A stretch of DNA of 64,000 bases from Flavobacterium poyangense (GCF_011751075.1 NZ_JAALLN010000004.1:124001-188000), one strand, 5' to 3'. Shown: positions 8,916 through 18,590, counted from the first letter of the stretch. Numbers and translations: made by a program. Notes: generated by a model not told the origin, from the sequence alone.

Positions 8916-8970
8916 TGCAAAAACTGCAAAACATTGCAAAATTTAACTTATTTTTGCAATATAAATTTGC
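8916..8970. promoter_or_regulatory. Phased TGCAAAA half-sites and dyad over a DeoR promoter
   Basis: TGCAAAA starts at 8916, 8925 and 8935, about one helical turn apart. ATTGCAAAA (8933-8941) faces TTTTGCAAT (8952-8960) as a perfect dyad. A further inverted TTTGC lies at 8966-8970. A Bacteroidota -7 element, TATTTTTG, occupies 8949-8956 inside the dyad. Autoregulation by the adjacent DeoR protein, perhaps also of the divergent nucleotidase, is inferred. Confidence 0.6.
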
Positions 8971-8977
8971 AACACCA

Positions 8978-9727
8978 ATGAAAAAAGAAGAGCGTCAAAA
9001 AATAATAGTGGACTATTTGTCTAAAGAACATCGTGTAACTTCAACAGAATTGAGCGACTATCTGAGTGTTTCAGAAGACACGATTAGACGTGATGTAAAA
9101 GAACTCTCGGATCAGGGTCTTTTAAAGGCTGTTCGTGGTGGTGCTGTTGCTCCATCTCCTATTCCGCTACATTATCGCAAAAGAGAAAAACACGATATTG
9201 AAAACAAAAAAGTCATCGCTGAAAAGGCTATTTCTTATCTTAAAGACGGGCAGGTCGTATTTATTGATGGTGGAACTACCTCGTTGGCTTTAGTACAAAG
9301 TTTTCCTTATGATTTGAAAATAACTGTCATAACAAATAGTTTTCCTGTAGCGGTATTAATTGAAGATTTACCCAATATTGAATTGATTTTTGCCGGCGGA
9401 AAAATGTGTAAAACGTCTTTTGCAACCGCCAGTATCGAAACAATCGATTTCTTTAGAAACTTTAGAGCTGATATTTGCATTTTGGGAATCTGCAGTATTC
9501 ATCATGAAAGAGGTATTACCGGAGTTTTACACGATGACTCACAGATTAAAAAGAATATGATTCAAAATTCTAATTTTGTAATCGCCCTGAGTTCCATCGA
9601 AAAAGTAGGAACTGCCGAGTCTTATCATGTATGCCCTATTAAAGACATTAATGTACTGGTAACAAATATCTCTCCCGACGACAAAATTTTAAAGGTTTAC
9701 AAAGACGCCGGTTTAACAATCCTTTAA
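8978..9727 (+). CDS. DeoR/GlpR family transcriptional regulator
   Basis: A 249-aa regulator with an N-terminal DeoR helix-turn-helix (ERQKIIVDYLSKEHRVTSTE; recognition helix SEDTIRRDVKEL) and a C-terminal sugar-phosphate sensor domain starting near residue 75, with the typical IDGGTTS segment. The ATG at 8978 is chosen because DeoR proteins begin only a few residues before the HTH. An upstream in-frame ATG at 8915 would place the start inside the operator repeats. The effector is probably a phosphorylated sugar (family knowledge). Confidence 0.9.
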   Translation: MKKEERQKIIVDYLSKEHRVTSTELSDYLSVSEDTIRRDVKELSDQGLLKAVRGGAVAPSPIPLHYRKREKHDIENKKVIAEKAISYLKDGQVVFIDGGTTSLALVQSFPYDLKITVITNSFPVAVLIEDLPNIELIFAGGKMCKTSFATASIETIDFFRNFRADICILGICSIHHERGITGVLHDDSQIKKNMIQNSNFVIALSSIEKVGTAESYHVCPIKDINVLVTNISPDDKILKVYKDAGLTIL

Positions 9728-9754
9728 AATATGTTGTCGTAACTGTTTTAGTTT

Positions 9755-9990
9755 GCCACGACCCGAGCGATAGCGAACAGGCGAAGCAATTGCACGAATT
9801 CACACGAATTGTTTTGTTTTAATGCGAACACAAGTATTGAATGTCTACAATGAATCCAAAAAAAAACCTCAAATCTGTGAAATCTGTGGCTATAACTTTT
9901 TTGCCACAGATTTCACAGATTAAAAAGATTACATCCAAGTTTTTAAAATTTAATTCGTGTGAATTCGTGCAATTCGAGGCTAAAATAAAA
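9755..9990. repeat. Nested double-dyad intergenic element, copy 1
   Basis: The outer arms at 9788-9810 and 9952-9974 are a perfect 23-bp inverted repeat built from GCACGAATT / AATTCGTGC words. The inner arms at 9872-9890 and 9903-9921 are a perfect 19-bp inverted repeat built from AATCTGTGGC / GCCACAGATT. The left flank carries CCCGAGCGATAGCGAACAGG, also found in copy 2 at 44711-44730. Related copies lie at 44706-44943 and 50920-51076. Short open frames here are by-products of the repeat. Confidence 0.9.
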
Positions 9991-10022
9991 AACCTCCCGG
10001 GAGCGCACACTCCCGGAAGGTT
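9991..10022. terminator. Bidirectional intrinsic terminator
   Basis: The arms at 9991-10003 (AACCTCCCGGGAG) and 10010-10022 form a 13-bp stem with one mismatch and the loop CGCACA. Both sides have T/A runs. It ends the leftward efflux operon and may also stop rightward transcription from the DeoR gene. Confidence 0.85.
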
Positions 10023-10047
10023 TTCATCTACAATTCAAAAACACTAT

Positions 10048-11481
10048 TTATTTCCAGCCTCCACCTAAGTCCTTGTAAACATGAACTGCGGCATTTAATT
10101 GGTCCTTTTTGGTTTCTATTAATTCTAATTTTGATTCTAAAGCATCTCTTTGTGTCATCAGCACTTCAAAATAATCTACTCTGGCAGATTTAAATAAGTC
10201 ATTAGAAACATCAATAGAGGTGTTTAGAGCTGCTACTTGTTTTGATTTTAAATCGTAACTTTTTTCTAAGTTACTGATTTTTGAAAGTTCATTTGAAACT
10301 TCAATATAAGCGTTCAAAACCGTACGATCATAATTGTATAATGCCTGAAGCTGTCTTGCATTGGCATTGCTAAATTCTGCTTTGATCGCATTTCTGTTTA
10401 TCAACGGTGCAGCCAGATCGCCTGCTAATGAATACAGCAGCGACTCCGGAAACGTTAATAAATAAGAAGGATTAAATGCATTTACTCCTATGGCAGCCGA
10501 AATATCCAAAGAAGGATAGAATTCGGCACGTGCTACTTTTACGTCCAGTTTTGCAGCGGTAAGTTCCATTTCGGCTTGTTTGATATCCGGGCGATTCTGC
10601 AATAATTGAGACGGAATTCCGGAACTAACAGTTGATGGCAACAAACTTAAAAAGTTGTTTCTATCTCGCTTAATTTCCTGTGGATATTGACCCACCAAAA
10701 AGTTAATCCTGTTTTCCGTCTCTTTTATTTGCTGAAGAATAACAAACTCCTTGCTTTTCGAATCCATCACCTCAGCCTGAAATTTCTGAACCCCCAGTTC
10801 AGTTGCTCTTGCAGCTTGTTTTTGGATTTTTACAATTTCTAAAGCATTCGATTGCAATTCTATATTTTGTTTTACAATGTCCAACTGACTGTCAAGAGCC
10901 AATAATTCATAATAAGAACTGGCTATTTCTGCAATCAGGTTAGTCACCACAAAATTCTTTCCTTCGACGGTTGATAGATATCGGCTCACTGCTGCTTTCT
11001 TAGAATTACGCAATTTTTTCCAGATATCTACTTCCCAGTTGGCATAAGCGGCTACTACAAAGTCACCAAGTGGATCGGGTGTTTCTTTCCCGGGTTTTAT
11101 TTCTGTAGTGGCATCACCGGCACCCTGACTTGTATATCTTCCGACTTTCTCTACTCCTGCTCCCGCTCTTACCCCTACTTTTGGCAGATAAGCTCCTTTT
11201 TTAATACGGACGTCATTTTTAGCGATTTCAATTTCCTGCAAAGTGATCATCAATTCCTGATTGTTTTTCAGGGCGGTATCAATTAACTGTACCAGATTTT
11301 GATCCTTAAAAAAATCACGCCACGGAATAGTAGCGGTATTGATTGTATCCTTACTATTGGTGTACGCCTCAGGAACAATCTTTTTATTTGGAGTTTCGGT
11401 TGTAGCCTGTGGTGCCTTGCAGCTGACTGCTGCAAGACAAAGACCTAACACAATACTATATTGTAACTTAAATTTATACAT
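10048..11481 (-). CDS. RND efflux outer-membrane factor (NodT/OprM-type lipoprotein)
   Basis: A 477-aa TolC-family outer-membrane channel. A lipobox ends at C21 (LAAVSCKAP), so the mature protein is lipid-anchored like OprM. The remainder has two OEP domains rich in helices. The ATG at 11481 is chosen as the start; a Met four residues earlier would lengthen the overlap with the pump gene to 20 bp. With this start the gene overlaps the pump gene by 8 bp, indicating translational coupling. It completes a tripartite exporter with the two upstream genes. Confidence 0.92.
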   Translation of the reverse strand: MYKFKLQYSIVLGLCLAAVSCKAPQATTETPNKKIVPEAYTNSKDTINTATIPWRDFFKDQNLVQLIDTALKNNQELMITLQEIEIAKNDVRIKKGAYLPKVGVRAGAGVEKVGRYTSQGAGDATTEIKPGKETPDPLGDFVVAAYANWEVDIWKKLRNSKKAAVSRYLSTVEGKNFVVTNLIAEIASSYYELLALDSQLDIVKQNIELQSNALEIVKIQKQAARATELGVQKFQAEVMDSKSKEFVILQQIKETENRINFLVGQYPQEIKRDRNNFLSLLPSTVSSGIPSQLLQNRPDIKQAEMELTAAKLDVKVARAEFYPSLDISAAIGVNAFNPSYLLTFPESLLYSLAGDLAAPLINRNAIKAEFSNANARQLQALYNYDRTVLNAYIEVSNELSKISNLEKSYDLKSKQVAALNTSIDVSNDLFKSARVDYFEVLMTQRDALESKLELIETKKDQLNAAVHVYKDLGGGWK

Positions 11482-14400
11482 GATTATTATCAATTTCTTC
11501 TGTTAATGGATTCTCTCTTTCATGTTTTACCAATTTGTGCTTCTCTGCTATTTTTGCAAAAATGTAATACAATCCCGGAATAATAAACACCCCACAAATG
11601 GTTCCTAAAAGCATACCTCCGGCAGCGGCTGTACCAATGGTTCTATTCCCGATTTTACCGGGACCCGTAGCAAACGCAAGCGGCAATAATCCGGCAATAA
11701 AAGCAAATGAAGTCATTAAGATTGGACGGAACCTTGCTTTTGAACCTTCCATAGCCGATTCAAAAACCGATTTTCCTGCTGCATGCCTCTGAATTGCAAA
11801 CTCTACAATCAGTACGGCATTTTTACCCAGTAAACCAATAAGCATTACCATGGCCACCTGCGCATAAATATTGTTCTCTAATCCTGTTAGTTTTAGTAAA
11901 AGGAAAGCTCCAAAAATACCCGCCGGTAAAGAAAAAATTACGGATAAAGGAAGAATAAAACTCTCGTATTGAGCTGCCAAAACCAGATACACAAACCCTA
12001 AACAGATCAGGAATACCCAAATAGCCTGATTGCCTTGTGCCACCTCATCGGCAGAAATACCGGCCCAGTCAATATCATATCCTCTTGGCAGTTTTTTGGC
12101 GGCAACCTCCTGAATTACTTTAATGGCCGTACCCGAGCTATATCCCGGAGCTGCTCCACCACTAATCTCTGTAGAAGTATACATATTGTGTCTGGTAATT
12201 TCTGAGAGACCGTATACTTTTTCTAATTTCATAAAGGCAGAGAAAGGCACCATTTCATCGCGATTGTTTTTTACATACAGTTTTAAAATATCATCCGGTT
12301 GTGCACGATATTCCGGTGCCGCCTGAACGATTACTTTATAATTAATCCCGTATTTAATAAAACTGATTTCATAATTACTTCCCACAAGAGTTGACAGCGT
12401 ATTCATTGCGTTCTCGATAGAAACTCCTTTTTGCTGTGCCAAATCATTGTCAACTTTCATCATATACTGAGGAAAACTGGCACTAAAGAAACTAAATACA
12501 TTAGAGAGTTCTTCTCTTTTATTTAATTCTTCTACAAACTCCTTATTAACTTCTTCTAATTTTTTGAAATCACTGGTACCTGTTTTGTCCAGTAAGCGAA
12601 GTTCAAATCCTCCCGCTGCTCCATATCCCGGTACTGCCGGCGGTTGGAAAAACTCGATATTAGCTCCCGGAATATCTTTTGATTTTTCCTCCAGCTCTAT
12701 CATAATCTCCTGTACAGAATGTTTACGATCGTTCCAGTCTTTTAAGTTGATCAGACACGTTCCGGCATTAGACCCTGTACCTTCCGTTAAAATTTCATAA
12801 CCTGCCAATGACGAAACTGATTTTACACCTTCTACCGTTTCGGCGATCTTTTGCAATTTCTCTGCAATATTATTGGTTCTTTCTAATGAAGATCCCGGAG
12901 GCGTTTGAATAATAGCGTAAAACATTCCCTGATCCTCATTCGGAATAAATCCGGAAGGAACGGTACTGCTAACTAACCATGTTCCGGCACAAAAACCAAC
13001 AAGTACCACTACGGTAACGATTCTTCTGTCTACGATTTTGGCTAATACATTTTGATATTTTCCCTGCGCAAGGTTAAACTTATTGTTAAAACCATCAATA
13101 AAAAGATTTACAGGAGTTTTCTTTTTAGGCTGACCGTGGTTGTTTTTCAACATCATCGCACAAAGTGCAGGTGTCAAAGTTAAGGCCACAATACCCGAAA
13201 GGATAATAGCGGTTGCCATTGTTATCGAAAACTGTCTGTAAAATACCCCAACCGGACCGGACATAAAGGCAACAGGTATAAATACCGCAGCCATCAGGAA
13301 CGTAATCGCAATAATAGCTCCGGCAATCTCATGCATCGCTTTTTTAGTTGCTTTATAGGCAGAGAGATGCTCTTCTTCCATCTTGGCGTGAACGGCCTCA
13401 ATAACCACAATCGCATCATCGACAACGACTCCAATTGCCAATACCAGAGCAAATAGCGTAATCAAGTTCAACGAAATATCAAAAAACTGCATGAAAACAA
13501 AAGTTCCAACCAACGAAACCGGTACCGCAATTGCCGGAATAACCGTAGAACGCCAGTCTCCTAAGAAAAGAAACACCACTAATCCTACCAGAATAAAAGC
13601 TTCAATTAAGGTGTGGATTACTTTTTCGATAGAGGCATCGAGGAATTTAGAAACGTCATATGAAATTTCATATTCCATTCCTTTTGGAAATTTCTGTTTA
13701 ATTTTTTCCAGTTTGGCTTTTACGTCTTCAATAACCTGATTGGCATTACTTCCGAAAGATTGTTTCAATACAATTGCTGCAGAAGGACGACCATTCAAAT
13801 TAGAATAAATATCATACATTGAACTTCCAAACTCCACTTTAGCAATATCTTTCAAACGCAACAATTCCCCATTGCTATTCGATCTTACTACAATATTCTC
13901 ATATTGCTCTTTATTTGTAAAACGTCCGGAATACTTTAACACATATTCAAATGCTTGAGAGCGTTTACCGGAACTTTCTCCTGTTTTACCTGGTGAAGCT
14001 TCCAAACTTTGGCTGGATAAGGCTTCCATCACCTCATCGGCAGAAATTTTGTAGGCCAGCATTCGATCAGGTTTCAACCAGATACGCATGGCATATTCAC
14101 GAGTTCCCAAGATATCTCCTGAACCAACACCGTTTACCCTTTTCAATTCAGACAGTACATTGATATCGGCATAGTTGTATAAAAACTTCATGTCGGTATT
14201 TTTATCCGTACTATAAAGATTCACATACATCAACATACTCGGAACTTCACGCGTAATTTTCACTCCCTCTCTTACTACCAATGGAGGTAATTTATTTGTA
14301 ACCGAAGCCACACGGTTTTGAACATTAATAGCGGCCTGATTTGGGTCAGTCCCTAAATTGAATACAACCTGTATACTTGCCTCACCATCGTTACCGGCAT

Positions 14401-14641
14401 CAGAAGTCATATATTTCATTCCCGGAACACCATTTAAGGCTCTTTCTAAAGGAATAACAACCGATTTGATCATCAACTCTCCGTTAGATCCCGGGTAATC
14501 TGCCGTAACATTTACCATTGGAGGAGAGATTGAAGGGAACTGGGTAATTGGTAAATTCAGTACAGACAGTACCCCTAAAAAGACAATGATCAGCGATATT
14601 ACGATCGACAATACAGGTCTTTGAATAAATTTATTAAACAT
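11474..14641 (-). CDS. RND multidrug efflux permease, AcrB/HAE1 type
   Basis: A 1055-aa inner-membrane proton/drug antiporter with the standard AcrB layout: TM1 at about 10-30, a large periplasmic loop, TM2-6 from about 340, a second loop and TM7-12. The proton-relay aspartates D408 and D409 are present in VVVDDA. The later relay lysine is in GLLGKNAVLIVEF. Substrates cannot be inferred. It is the middle gene of adaptor-pump-channel, with 34 bp from the adaptor stop and an 8-bp overlap with the channel gene. Confidence 0.96.
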   Translation of the reverse strand: MFNKFIQRPVLSIVISLIIVFLGVLSVLNLPITQFPSISPPMVNVTADYPGSNGELMIKSVVIPLERALNGVPGMKYMTSDAGNDGEASIQVVFNLGTDPNQAAINVQNRVASVTNKLPPLVVREGVKITREVPSMLMYVNLYSTDKNTDMKFLYNYADINVLSELKRVNGVGSGDILGTREYAMRIWLKPDRMLAYKISADEVMEALSSQSLEASPGKTGESSGKRSQAFEYVLKYSGRFTNKEQYENIVVRSNSNGELLRLKDIAKVEFGSSMYDIYSNLNGRPSAAIVLKQSFGSNANQVIEDVKAKLEKIKQKFPKGMEYEISYDVSKFLDASIEKVIHTLIEAFILVGLVVFLFLGDWRSTVIPAIAVPVSLVGTFVFMQFFDISLNLITLFALVLAIGVVVDDAIVVIEAVHAKMEEEHLSAYKATKKAMHEIAGAIIAITFLMAAVFIPVAFMSGPVGVFYRQFSITMATAIILSGIVALTLTPALCAMMLKNNHGQPKKKTPVNLFIDGFNNKFNLAQGKYQNVLAKIVDRRIVTVVVLVGFCAGTWLVSSTVPSGFIPNEDQGMFYAIIQTPPGSSLERTNNIAEKLQKIAETVEGVKSVSSLAGYEILTEGTGSNAGTCLINLKDWNDRKHSVQEIMIELEEKSKDIPGANIEFFQPPAVPGYGAAGGFELRLLDKTGTSDFKKLEEVNKEFVEELNKREELSNVFSFFSASFPQYMMKVDNDLAQQKGVSIENAMNTLSTLVGSNYEISFIKYGINYKVIVQAAPEYRAQPDDILKLYVKNNRDEMVPFSAFMKLEKVYGLSEITRHNMYTSTEISGGAAPGYSSGTAIKVIQEVAAKKLPRGYDIDWAGISADEVAQGNQAIWVFLICLGFVYLVLAAQYESFILPLSVIFSLPAGIFGAFLLLKLTGLENNIYAQVAMVMLIGLLGKNAVLIVEFAIQRHAAGKSVFESAMEGSKARFRPILMTSFAFIAGLLPLAFATGPGKIGNRTIGTAAAGGMLLGTICGVFIIPGLYYIFAKIAEKHKLVKHERENPLTEEIDNNHV

Positions 14642-14675
14642 TTTTGTATTTTTTTAATGATTAAACCAATTAGAC

Positions 14676-15758
14676 CTATTCTGCTTTAACACGTAAATGA
14701 TTCATGACCGCTTTAGGAGATTGGTACTCATACTGAATCTTGTCATTTTCTTTTACTTTCTGAACACCTTCAAGTAAGATTTTATCATTTTCTGCCAGTC
14801 CGTTGCTAACCACATACAAATCAGGAATCTCACCTGTAATTGTGATTTCTTTTGAACTTACTTTATTGCTTTTATCAATTACAAAAACATATTTTTTATC
14901 CTGAATTTCATAAGTTGCTTTTTGCGGAATTACAATAGCATTTTTAAGAGGTACAAGCATTTGAATTTGCCCGGTTTCCCCATTTCTCAATAGTTTTCCG
15001 GTGTTAGGAAATCTCGCTCTAAAAGCAATATTTCCGGTTTCATTGTTAAATTCACTTTCGATTACTTCAACGTTTCCTTTGTATTTAAACGTTTCTCCAT
15101 TAGCCAAAACCAAACCAACTTTAGCATCTGCACGGTCTTTAACATCGGTTTGATATTGAAGATATTCCGGTTCTGAAACGTTGAAATAAGCAAACATCTG
15201 ACTGTTGTCTGAAAGGCTTGTCAACAACTCCCTTTCGTCGATAAGGCTTCCCAATTTTAACGGAATTCTGTCAATGGTTCCGTCAAATGGAGCTCTGATC
15301 TCTGTAAAGGATAAATGCAATTTTGCAAGGGCAACTTCTGCTTTTGCTGCCTGAAGTTTAGACATGGCAACCGCTTGTTCGTTTTTGGAAACAATATTTT
15401 TATCTGCTAATGTTTTGGTATTTTGTAATTCTATTTCAGCAGATTTTTGCTCGGCCTGAGCTTTAAGTAATTCCGCTTCATACATCTTAGGCATGATTTT
15501 GAACAATAATTGGCCTGCTTTTACAAACTGACCTTCATCTACATAAATATTCTGTAGAAAACCTTTTTCCTGAGCGCGGATTTCGATGTTTCGAACCGAT
15601 TTGATTTGCGAAACATACTGTTTGGTAAATGAAGTATCAATTTTTACAGGATTTGTAACTGTAAATTTTTCAACCTCTTCTTTTTCTTCTTTTTTTGATG
15701 TACAACTGGTAAGGCACAACAAGGCAGCTAAGCCTGTTAACACGACAATTCTTTTCAT
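14676..15758 (-). CDS. RND efflux periplasmic adaptor lipoprotein (AcrA/MexA type)
   Basis: A 360-aa membrane fusion protein. The lipobox LTSC ends at C19, anchoring it to the inner membrane. It has a biotinyl-lipoyl-like half motif (IYVDEGQFVKAGQLLFKI, about 70-90), an alpha-helical hairpin (about 95-150), the second lipoyl half (LHLSFTEIRAPFDGTIDRI) and a beta-barrel. It would bridge the AcrB-like pump and the OprM-like channel. Confidence 0.94.
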   Translation of the reverse strand: MKRIVVLTGLAALLCLTSCTSKKEEKEEVEKFTVTNPVKIDTSFTKQYVSQIKSVRNIEIRAQEKGFLQNIYVDEGQFVKAGQLLFKIMPKMYEAELLKAQAEQKSAEIELQNTKTLADKNIVSKNEQAVAMSKLQAAKAEVALAKLHLSFTEIRAPFDGTIDRIPLKLGSLIDERELLTSLSDNSQMFAYFNVSEPEYLQYQTDVKDRADAKVGLVLANGETFKYKGNVEVIESEFNNETGNIAFRARFPNTGKLLRNGETGQIQMLVPLKNAIVIPQKATYEIQDKKYVFVIDKSNKVSSKEITITGEIPDLYVVSNGLAENDKILLEGVQKVKENDKIQYEYQSPKAVMNHLRVKAE

Positions 15759-15931
15759 GAGTATAATAAATGGAAATTAAGCGAATAAATGCCGGAAATA
15801 GGAAATTCCCAGGTCTGAAAATAAAATCAGTCGCCAGAATAAAACGTGAAAAGGTAGAATGAAAAAGTATCTCAAAAATACAATTCGCACTTATGCAGGA
15901 TCACGCTTTGGCAACCGATGTATAAGTCGAA

Positions 15932-16312
15932 TCAAATTCTTAAAACTCTCTGAGTAATATAAATAGGATTTGGCTGGCCACAAGATGGCCCTAAAATTTC
16001 AAAACGACTATAAGAATTTACAACAATCTGACGAGAGAATGCCAGATACAAATTAGCTACTAAGCTATGATTTGTTGCAAAAATTTTATTTGTAAGTCCA
16101 TCTTTAAGCGTATCATTTCCAAGACATTCTTCATCAAGATCAACATCTGCATCTTCAATTATTGAACTGCCTTGCTCCTGATTGGTGAATTTTACGCGGT
16201 GTCTTTTTTCAAGATTGTGATGAGAATTCAGATGAGTTCCGGCATTAAGATATTGCCCTCCGCCCAGCAGAAGGAAATTCATGAATACTAAAAATACTAC
16301 TAACTTTCTCAT
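15932..16312 (-). CDS. Small secreted hypothetical protein heading the RND operon
   Basis: A predicted 126-aa protein with a signal peptide (starting MRKLVVFLVFMNFLLLGGG). The start at 16312 is preferred over an upstream in-frame ATG at 16372 because the signal peptide begins here. No domain is recognised. The mature part has a His/Lys-rich segment near the N-terminus and one C-terminal cysteine in GPSCGQPNP. It precedes the adaptor gene by 173 bp on the same strand and is probably the first gene of the efflux unit. Function unknown. Confidence 0.6.
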   Translation of the reverse strand: MRKLVVFLVFMNFLLLGGGQYLNAGTHLNSHHNLEKRHRVKFTNQEQGSSIIEDADVDLDEECLGNDTLKDGLTNKIFATNHSLVANLYLAFSRQIVVNSYSRFEILGPSCGQPNPIYITQRVLRI

Positions 16313-16384
16313 TCGAGTGCGAATGTAATAAAAGATCGGAATAAAAAAAATAAAATAAGAAAGTCTTAACAAGTCCAGACAAAC

Positions 16385-16396
16385 GAAAACGTTTTC
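16385..16396. promoter_or_regulatory. GAAAACGTTTTC palindrome upstream of RND operon
   Basis: A perfect 12-bp palindrome lies 73 bp upstream of the operon's first start codon. Its central AAACGTTT resembles LacI-family operators. No LacI-type regulator is in the window, so this is a candidate site only. Confidence 0.35.
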
Positions 16397-16516
16397 ATTT
16401 TATAATTTATTTTTTCTACAAATAAGGTTTTGCAAAACCAACATAAAAAAAACAGAAACAAACTACTAATCAACAATTTAAGTCGTAAAAAAACAGCTTA
16501 CTTTTTTGCCAAATCA

Positions 16517-16921
16517 TTACAATAAAACTTCCATAATTGTAAAATTTTGCCCTGCTTTATTAAAGTTTTTATGGGTATCTTTCATTCCAAATTTTTCGTA
16601 GAATGCTTTTTTATGGCTACGAGCATTACACCATACTTTTGTAAGTTCCTTTTCTTTTGCCAATTTCAGGATGTAACGTAACAACTCTGAAGCAATTCCT
16701 TTTCCTTGATATTCTTCTAAAGTGGCTAATTTTCTAAACTGCATTTCACCATTAGAAATAAAGCAGGAAACAATCGAAACTAACTTTTCTTCTGTAAAAA
16801 CTCCAAAATGCAAACCTAAATCATCTTCTGCCAGTTGTACAAATTCAAAAGGTTCGTTTGGCCACATTACCTCATGCCGAATCTGCCAGGTTTGTGATGC
16901 TTTAATTTCTCTAATTTCCAT
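16517..16921 (-). CDS. GNAT family N-acetyltransferase
   Basis: A 134-aa acetyltransferase of the GNAT fold. The acetyl-CoA pyrophosphate-binding loop is in LEEYQGKGIASELLRY, the usual Q/RxxGxG/A position. The following segment, CNARSHKKAFYEKFGM, is typical motif B. The substrate is unknown. It stands alone, leftward, with its own short gap to the RND operon. Confidence 0.9.
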   Translation of the reverse strand: MEIREIKASQTWQIRHEVMWPNEPFEFVQLAEDDLGLHFGVFTEEKLVSIVSCFISNGEMQFRKLATLEEYQGKGIASELLRYILKLAKEKELTKVWCNARSHKKAFYEKFGMKDTHKNFNKAGQNFTIMEVLL

Positions 16922-17102
16922 ATGCTATTTGCTTGTATTCCATACTTTCAAATTTACAGTATTTTTTAACATTCTTTCCATAATAACAAGTACTCCTTAC
17001 CACTATCTACCGCTATTATAACACCAAAATAATTCCGATTTAACAACCCATTCTGGTTAATAATATTTAATTTTATCCCATATAAATCGAATAGATTCAA
17101 CT

Positions 17103-17666
17103 ATGAAAAACTTCATTTTAGCATCGTTATTATGTATTAGTGTAAACGGTTTTGCACAATTAGTAACATTTGGCCCTCAATTTTCTTCTAATATCACTTC
17201 CGCCGTCACGGATGATTTTAGTTCGAAAAGTTCCGGAATGGGTATCGAAGTAGCCGGATTTGCAAGAGTAAATCTATTGCTTTTTTACGGTCAGGCCGAA
17301 TTTGGATATTCTAAGTCAAGATTTAGTGTCTCTCAAACCGGAATTGGTGAAACCGAATATGAACTGGCGGGAACTGACGCTACCCTAATCGCCGGATTTA
17401 AAATTGTACCTTTAGGAAAACTAGGGAACGTTAGACTTTTTGTGGGTTATAATTGGAAAAATTACTCCAGCATAGATGCCAACAACAACTTGAATTATGT
17501 TGCTTTGGAACGTAATAACAGCAGCGTTCTCGGTGGTGTCGGAGTTGATTTATGGAAGTTTACTTTAGACTACCGATATCTTGCCGGTTTAACAGATCTG
17601 GATGCTTCTAACAGAAAATTAAAAACCGGAATTTCAAATATTTCATTAGGTTATAAGTTCCTGTAA
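17103..17666 (+). CDS. Outer-membrane beta-barrel protein
   Basis: A 187-aa protein with a signal peptide (MKNFILASLLCISVNGFAQ) and alternating hydrophobic strands ending in an aromatic C-terminus (ISLGYKFL), the hallmark of small outer-membrane barrels. A PorT/OmpW-like 8-strand barrel is plausible. Function unknown. Confidence 0.8.
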   Translation: MKNFILASLLCISVNGFAQLVTFGPQFSSNITSAVTDDFSSKSSGMGIEVAGFARVNLLLFYGQAEFGYSKSRFSVSQTGIGETEYELAGTDATLIAGFKIVPLGKLGNVRLFVGYNWKNYSSIDANNNLNYVALERNNSSVLGGVGVDLWKFTLDYRYLAGLTDLDASNRKLKTGISNISLGYKFL

Positions 17667-17969
17667 GCAACCCCAAAACCTAAAATAAGTAAATATTGTC
17701 TCTTTTTACAACTAACTAAAAAGACGATAATAACTCTTGTAATTATTTTTAACACATAGAAACATAGTATCGAAAACGAGAAAAGACGTTTCACTTGTTT
17801 AAAATTTCAATTGTCAGTCTGAGCGAAGCCGAAGACCTCATCGTTTGTGTATGTGACAGAAATGAGTTTCTTTTCCTCGTTCCTTTTTATAAATGAAATC
17901 TATGTTTCTATATGTTAATTCTAATTTCTACAAATTGCATCCAATGAGAATGGCAATAAACTATTATTT
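17667..17969. other. Intergenic region between convergent genes
   Basis: This 303-bp gap lies between the rightward barrel gene and the leftward TPR-like gene. More than half of it is the terminal-inverted-repeat element at 17749-17918. The rest shows no gene. Confidence 0.6.
17749..17918. repeat. MITE-like element with 19-bp terminal inverted repeats, copy 1
   Basis: The left end TTAACACATAGAAACATAG (17749-17767) matches the reverse complement of the right end (17900-17918) at 18 of 19 positions. The 170-bp body contains CTGAGCGAAGCCGAAGACC. A second copy of nearly the same length and sequence lies at 62351-62521. It has no coding capacity. Confidence 0.85.
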
Positions 17970-18590
17970 CTATAGTTCTAAAACTTTAGTATAAAATCGT
18001 TCGGCGTTATTAGTACTAATTTTTTCGACTCCGTTTATATCTTTTTTGGCAATATTAATCAGGTGTAATATATTTCCCGATTCATTTAAAGAACAAATCC
18101 AGGCACTCCCGTTTGACCAAACAATTGCCGAAAATAAAGAATCTGCCTCTTCTTCGTTATAAAAAACCAAATCTTCCGTTTTTACCCACTTCTTCAATTT
18201 TGTCTTTTTATCTTCTTCATAAAACAAAACCTTTGTTTCGCTTATTTCAATTACTTCAGTAACTGTTTTATTTTCATCTTCTTCAGTTCTAACTGCCCAA
18301 GTTGGCTTATTACCATCCAAACGCCAGTTACCAAGTGTTTTAGAAAAAAAATCTTTCCTTAATCTCTTTTTTAAGGCCGTTATCTTTTTCATTGCTTCTT
18401 TCCCGACTTCATTCTCCCGATGTATTTTACAGGCAACAGAGAAAAGATCCAATGCTTTATCTAACTCCTCTTTTTTATAATAAGAAATAGCCAAATCATA
18501 TCTGTTTTTCTGAAATGACACTTTTGAAGCGCCTTGAGAGAAAATTTCAGACGACAGTAATAAAACGAGGAAAACGAGATACCTTTTCAT
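17970..18590 (-). CDS. Secreted hypothetical protein with TPR-like N-terminal region
   Basis: A 206-aa protein with a signal peptide (MKRYLVFLVLLLSSEIFSQ). The ATG at 18590 is chosen as the start because the hydrophobic segment begins there; earlier in-frame Mets add only a short leader. Residues about 30-75 (YDLAISYYKKEELDKALDLF) look like a tetratricopeptide helix pair. The rest is a beta-rich domain (WRLDGNKPTW ... ETKVLFYEE) not assigned to a family. Function unknown. Confidence 0.7.
   Translation of the reverse strand: MKRYLVFLVLLLSSEIFSQGASKVSFQKNRYDLAISYYKKEELDKALDLFSVACKIHRENEVGKEAMKKITALKKRLRKDFFSKTLGNWRLDGNKPTWAVRTEEDENKTVTEVIEISETKVLFYEEDKKTKLKKWVKTEDLVFYNEEEADSLFSAIVWSNGSAWICSLNESGNILHLINIAKKDINGVEKISTNNAERFYTKVLEL

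Noticed and set aside
9819..10068. Short open frames on both strands
   Set aside because: They lie inside the nested-dyad repeat and terminator and have repeat-derived, low-complexity translations.
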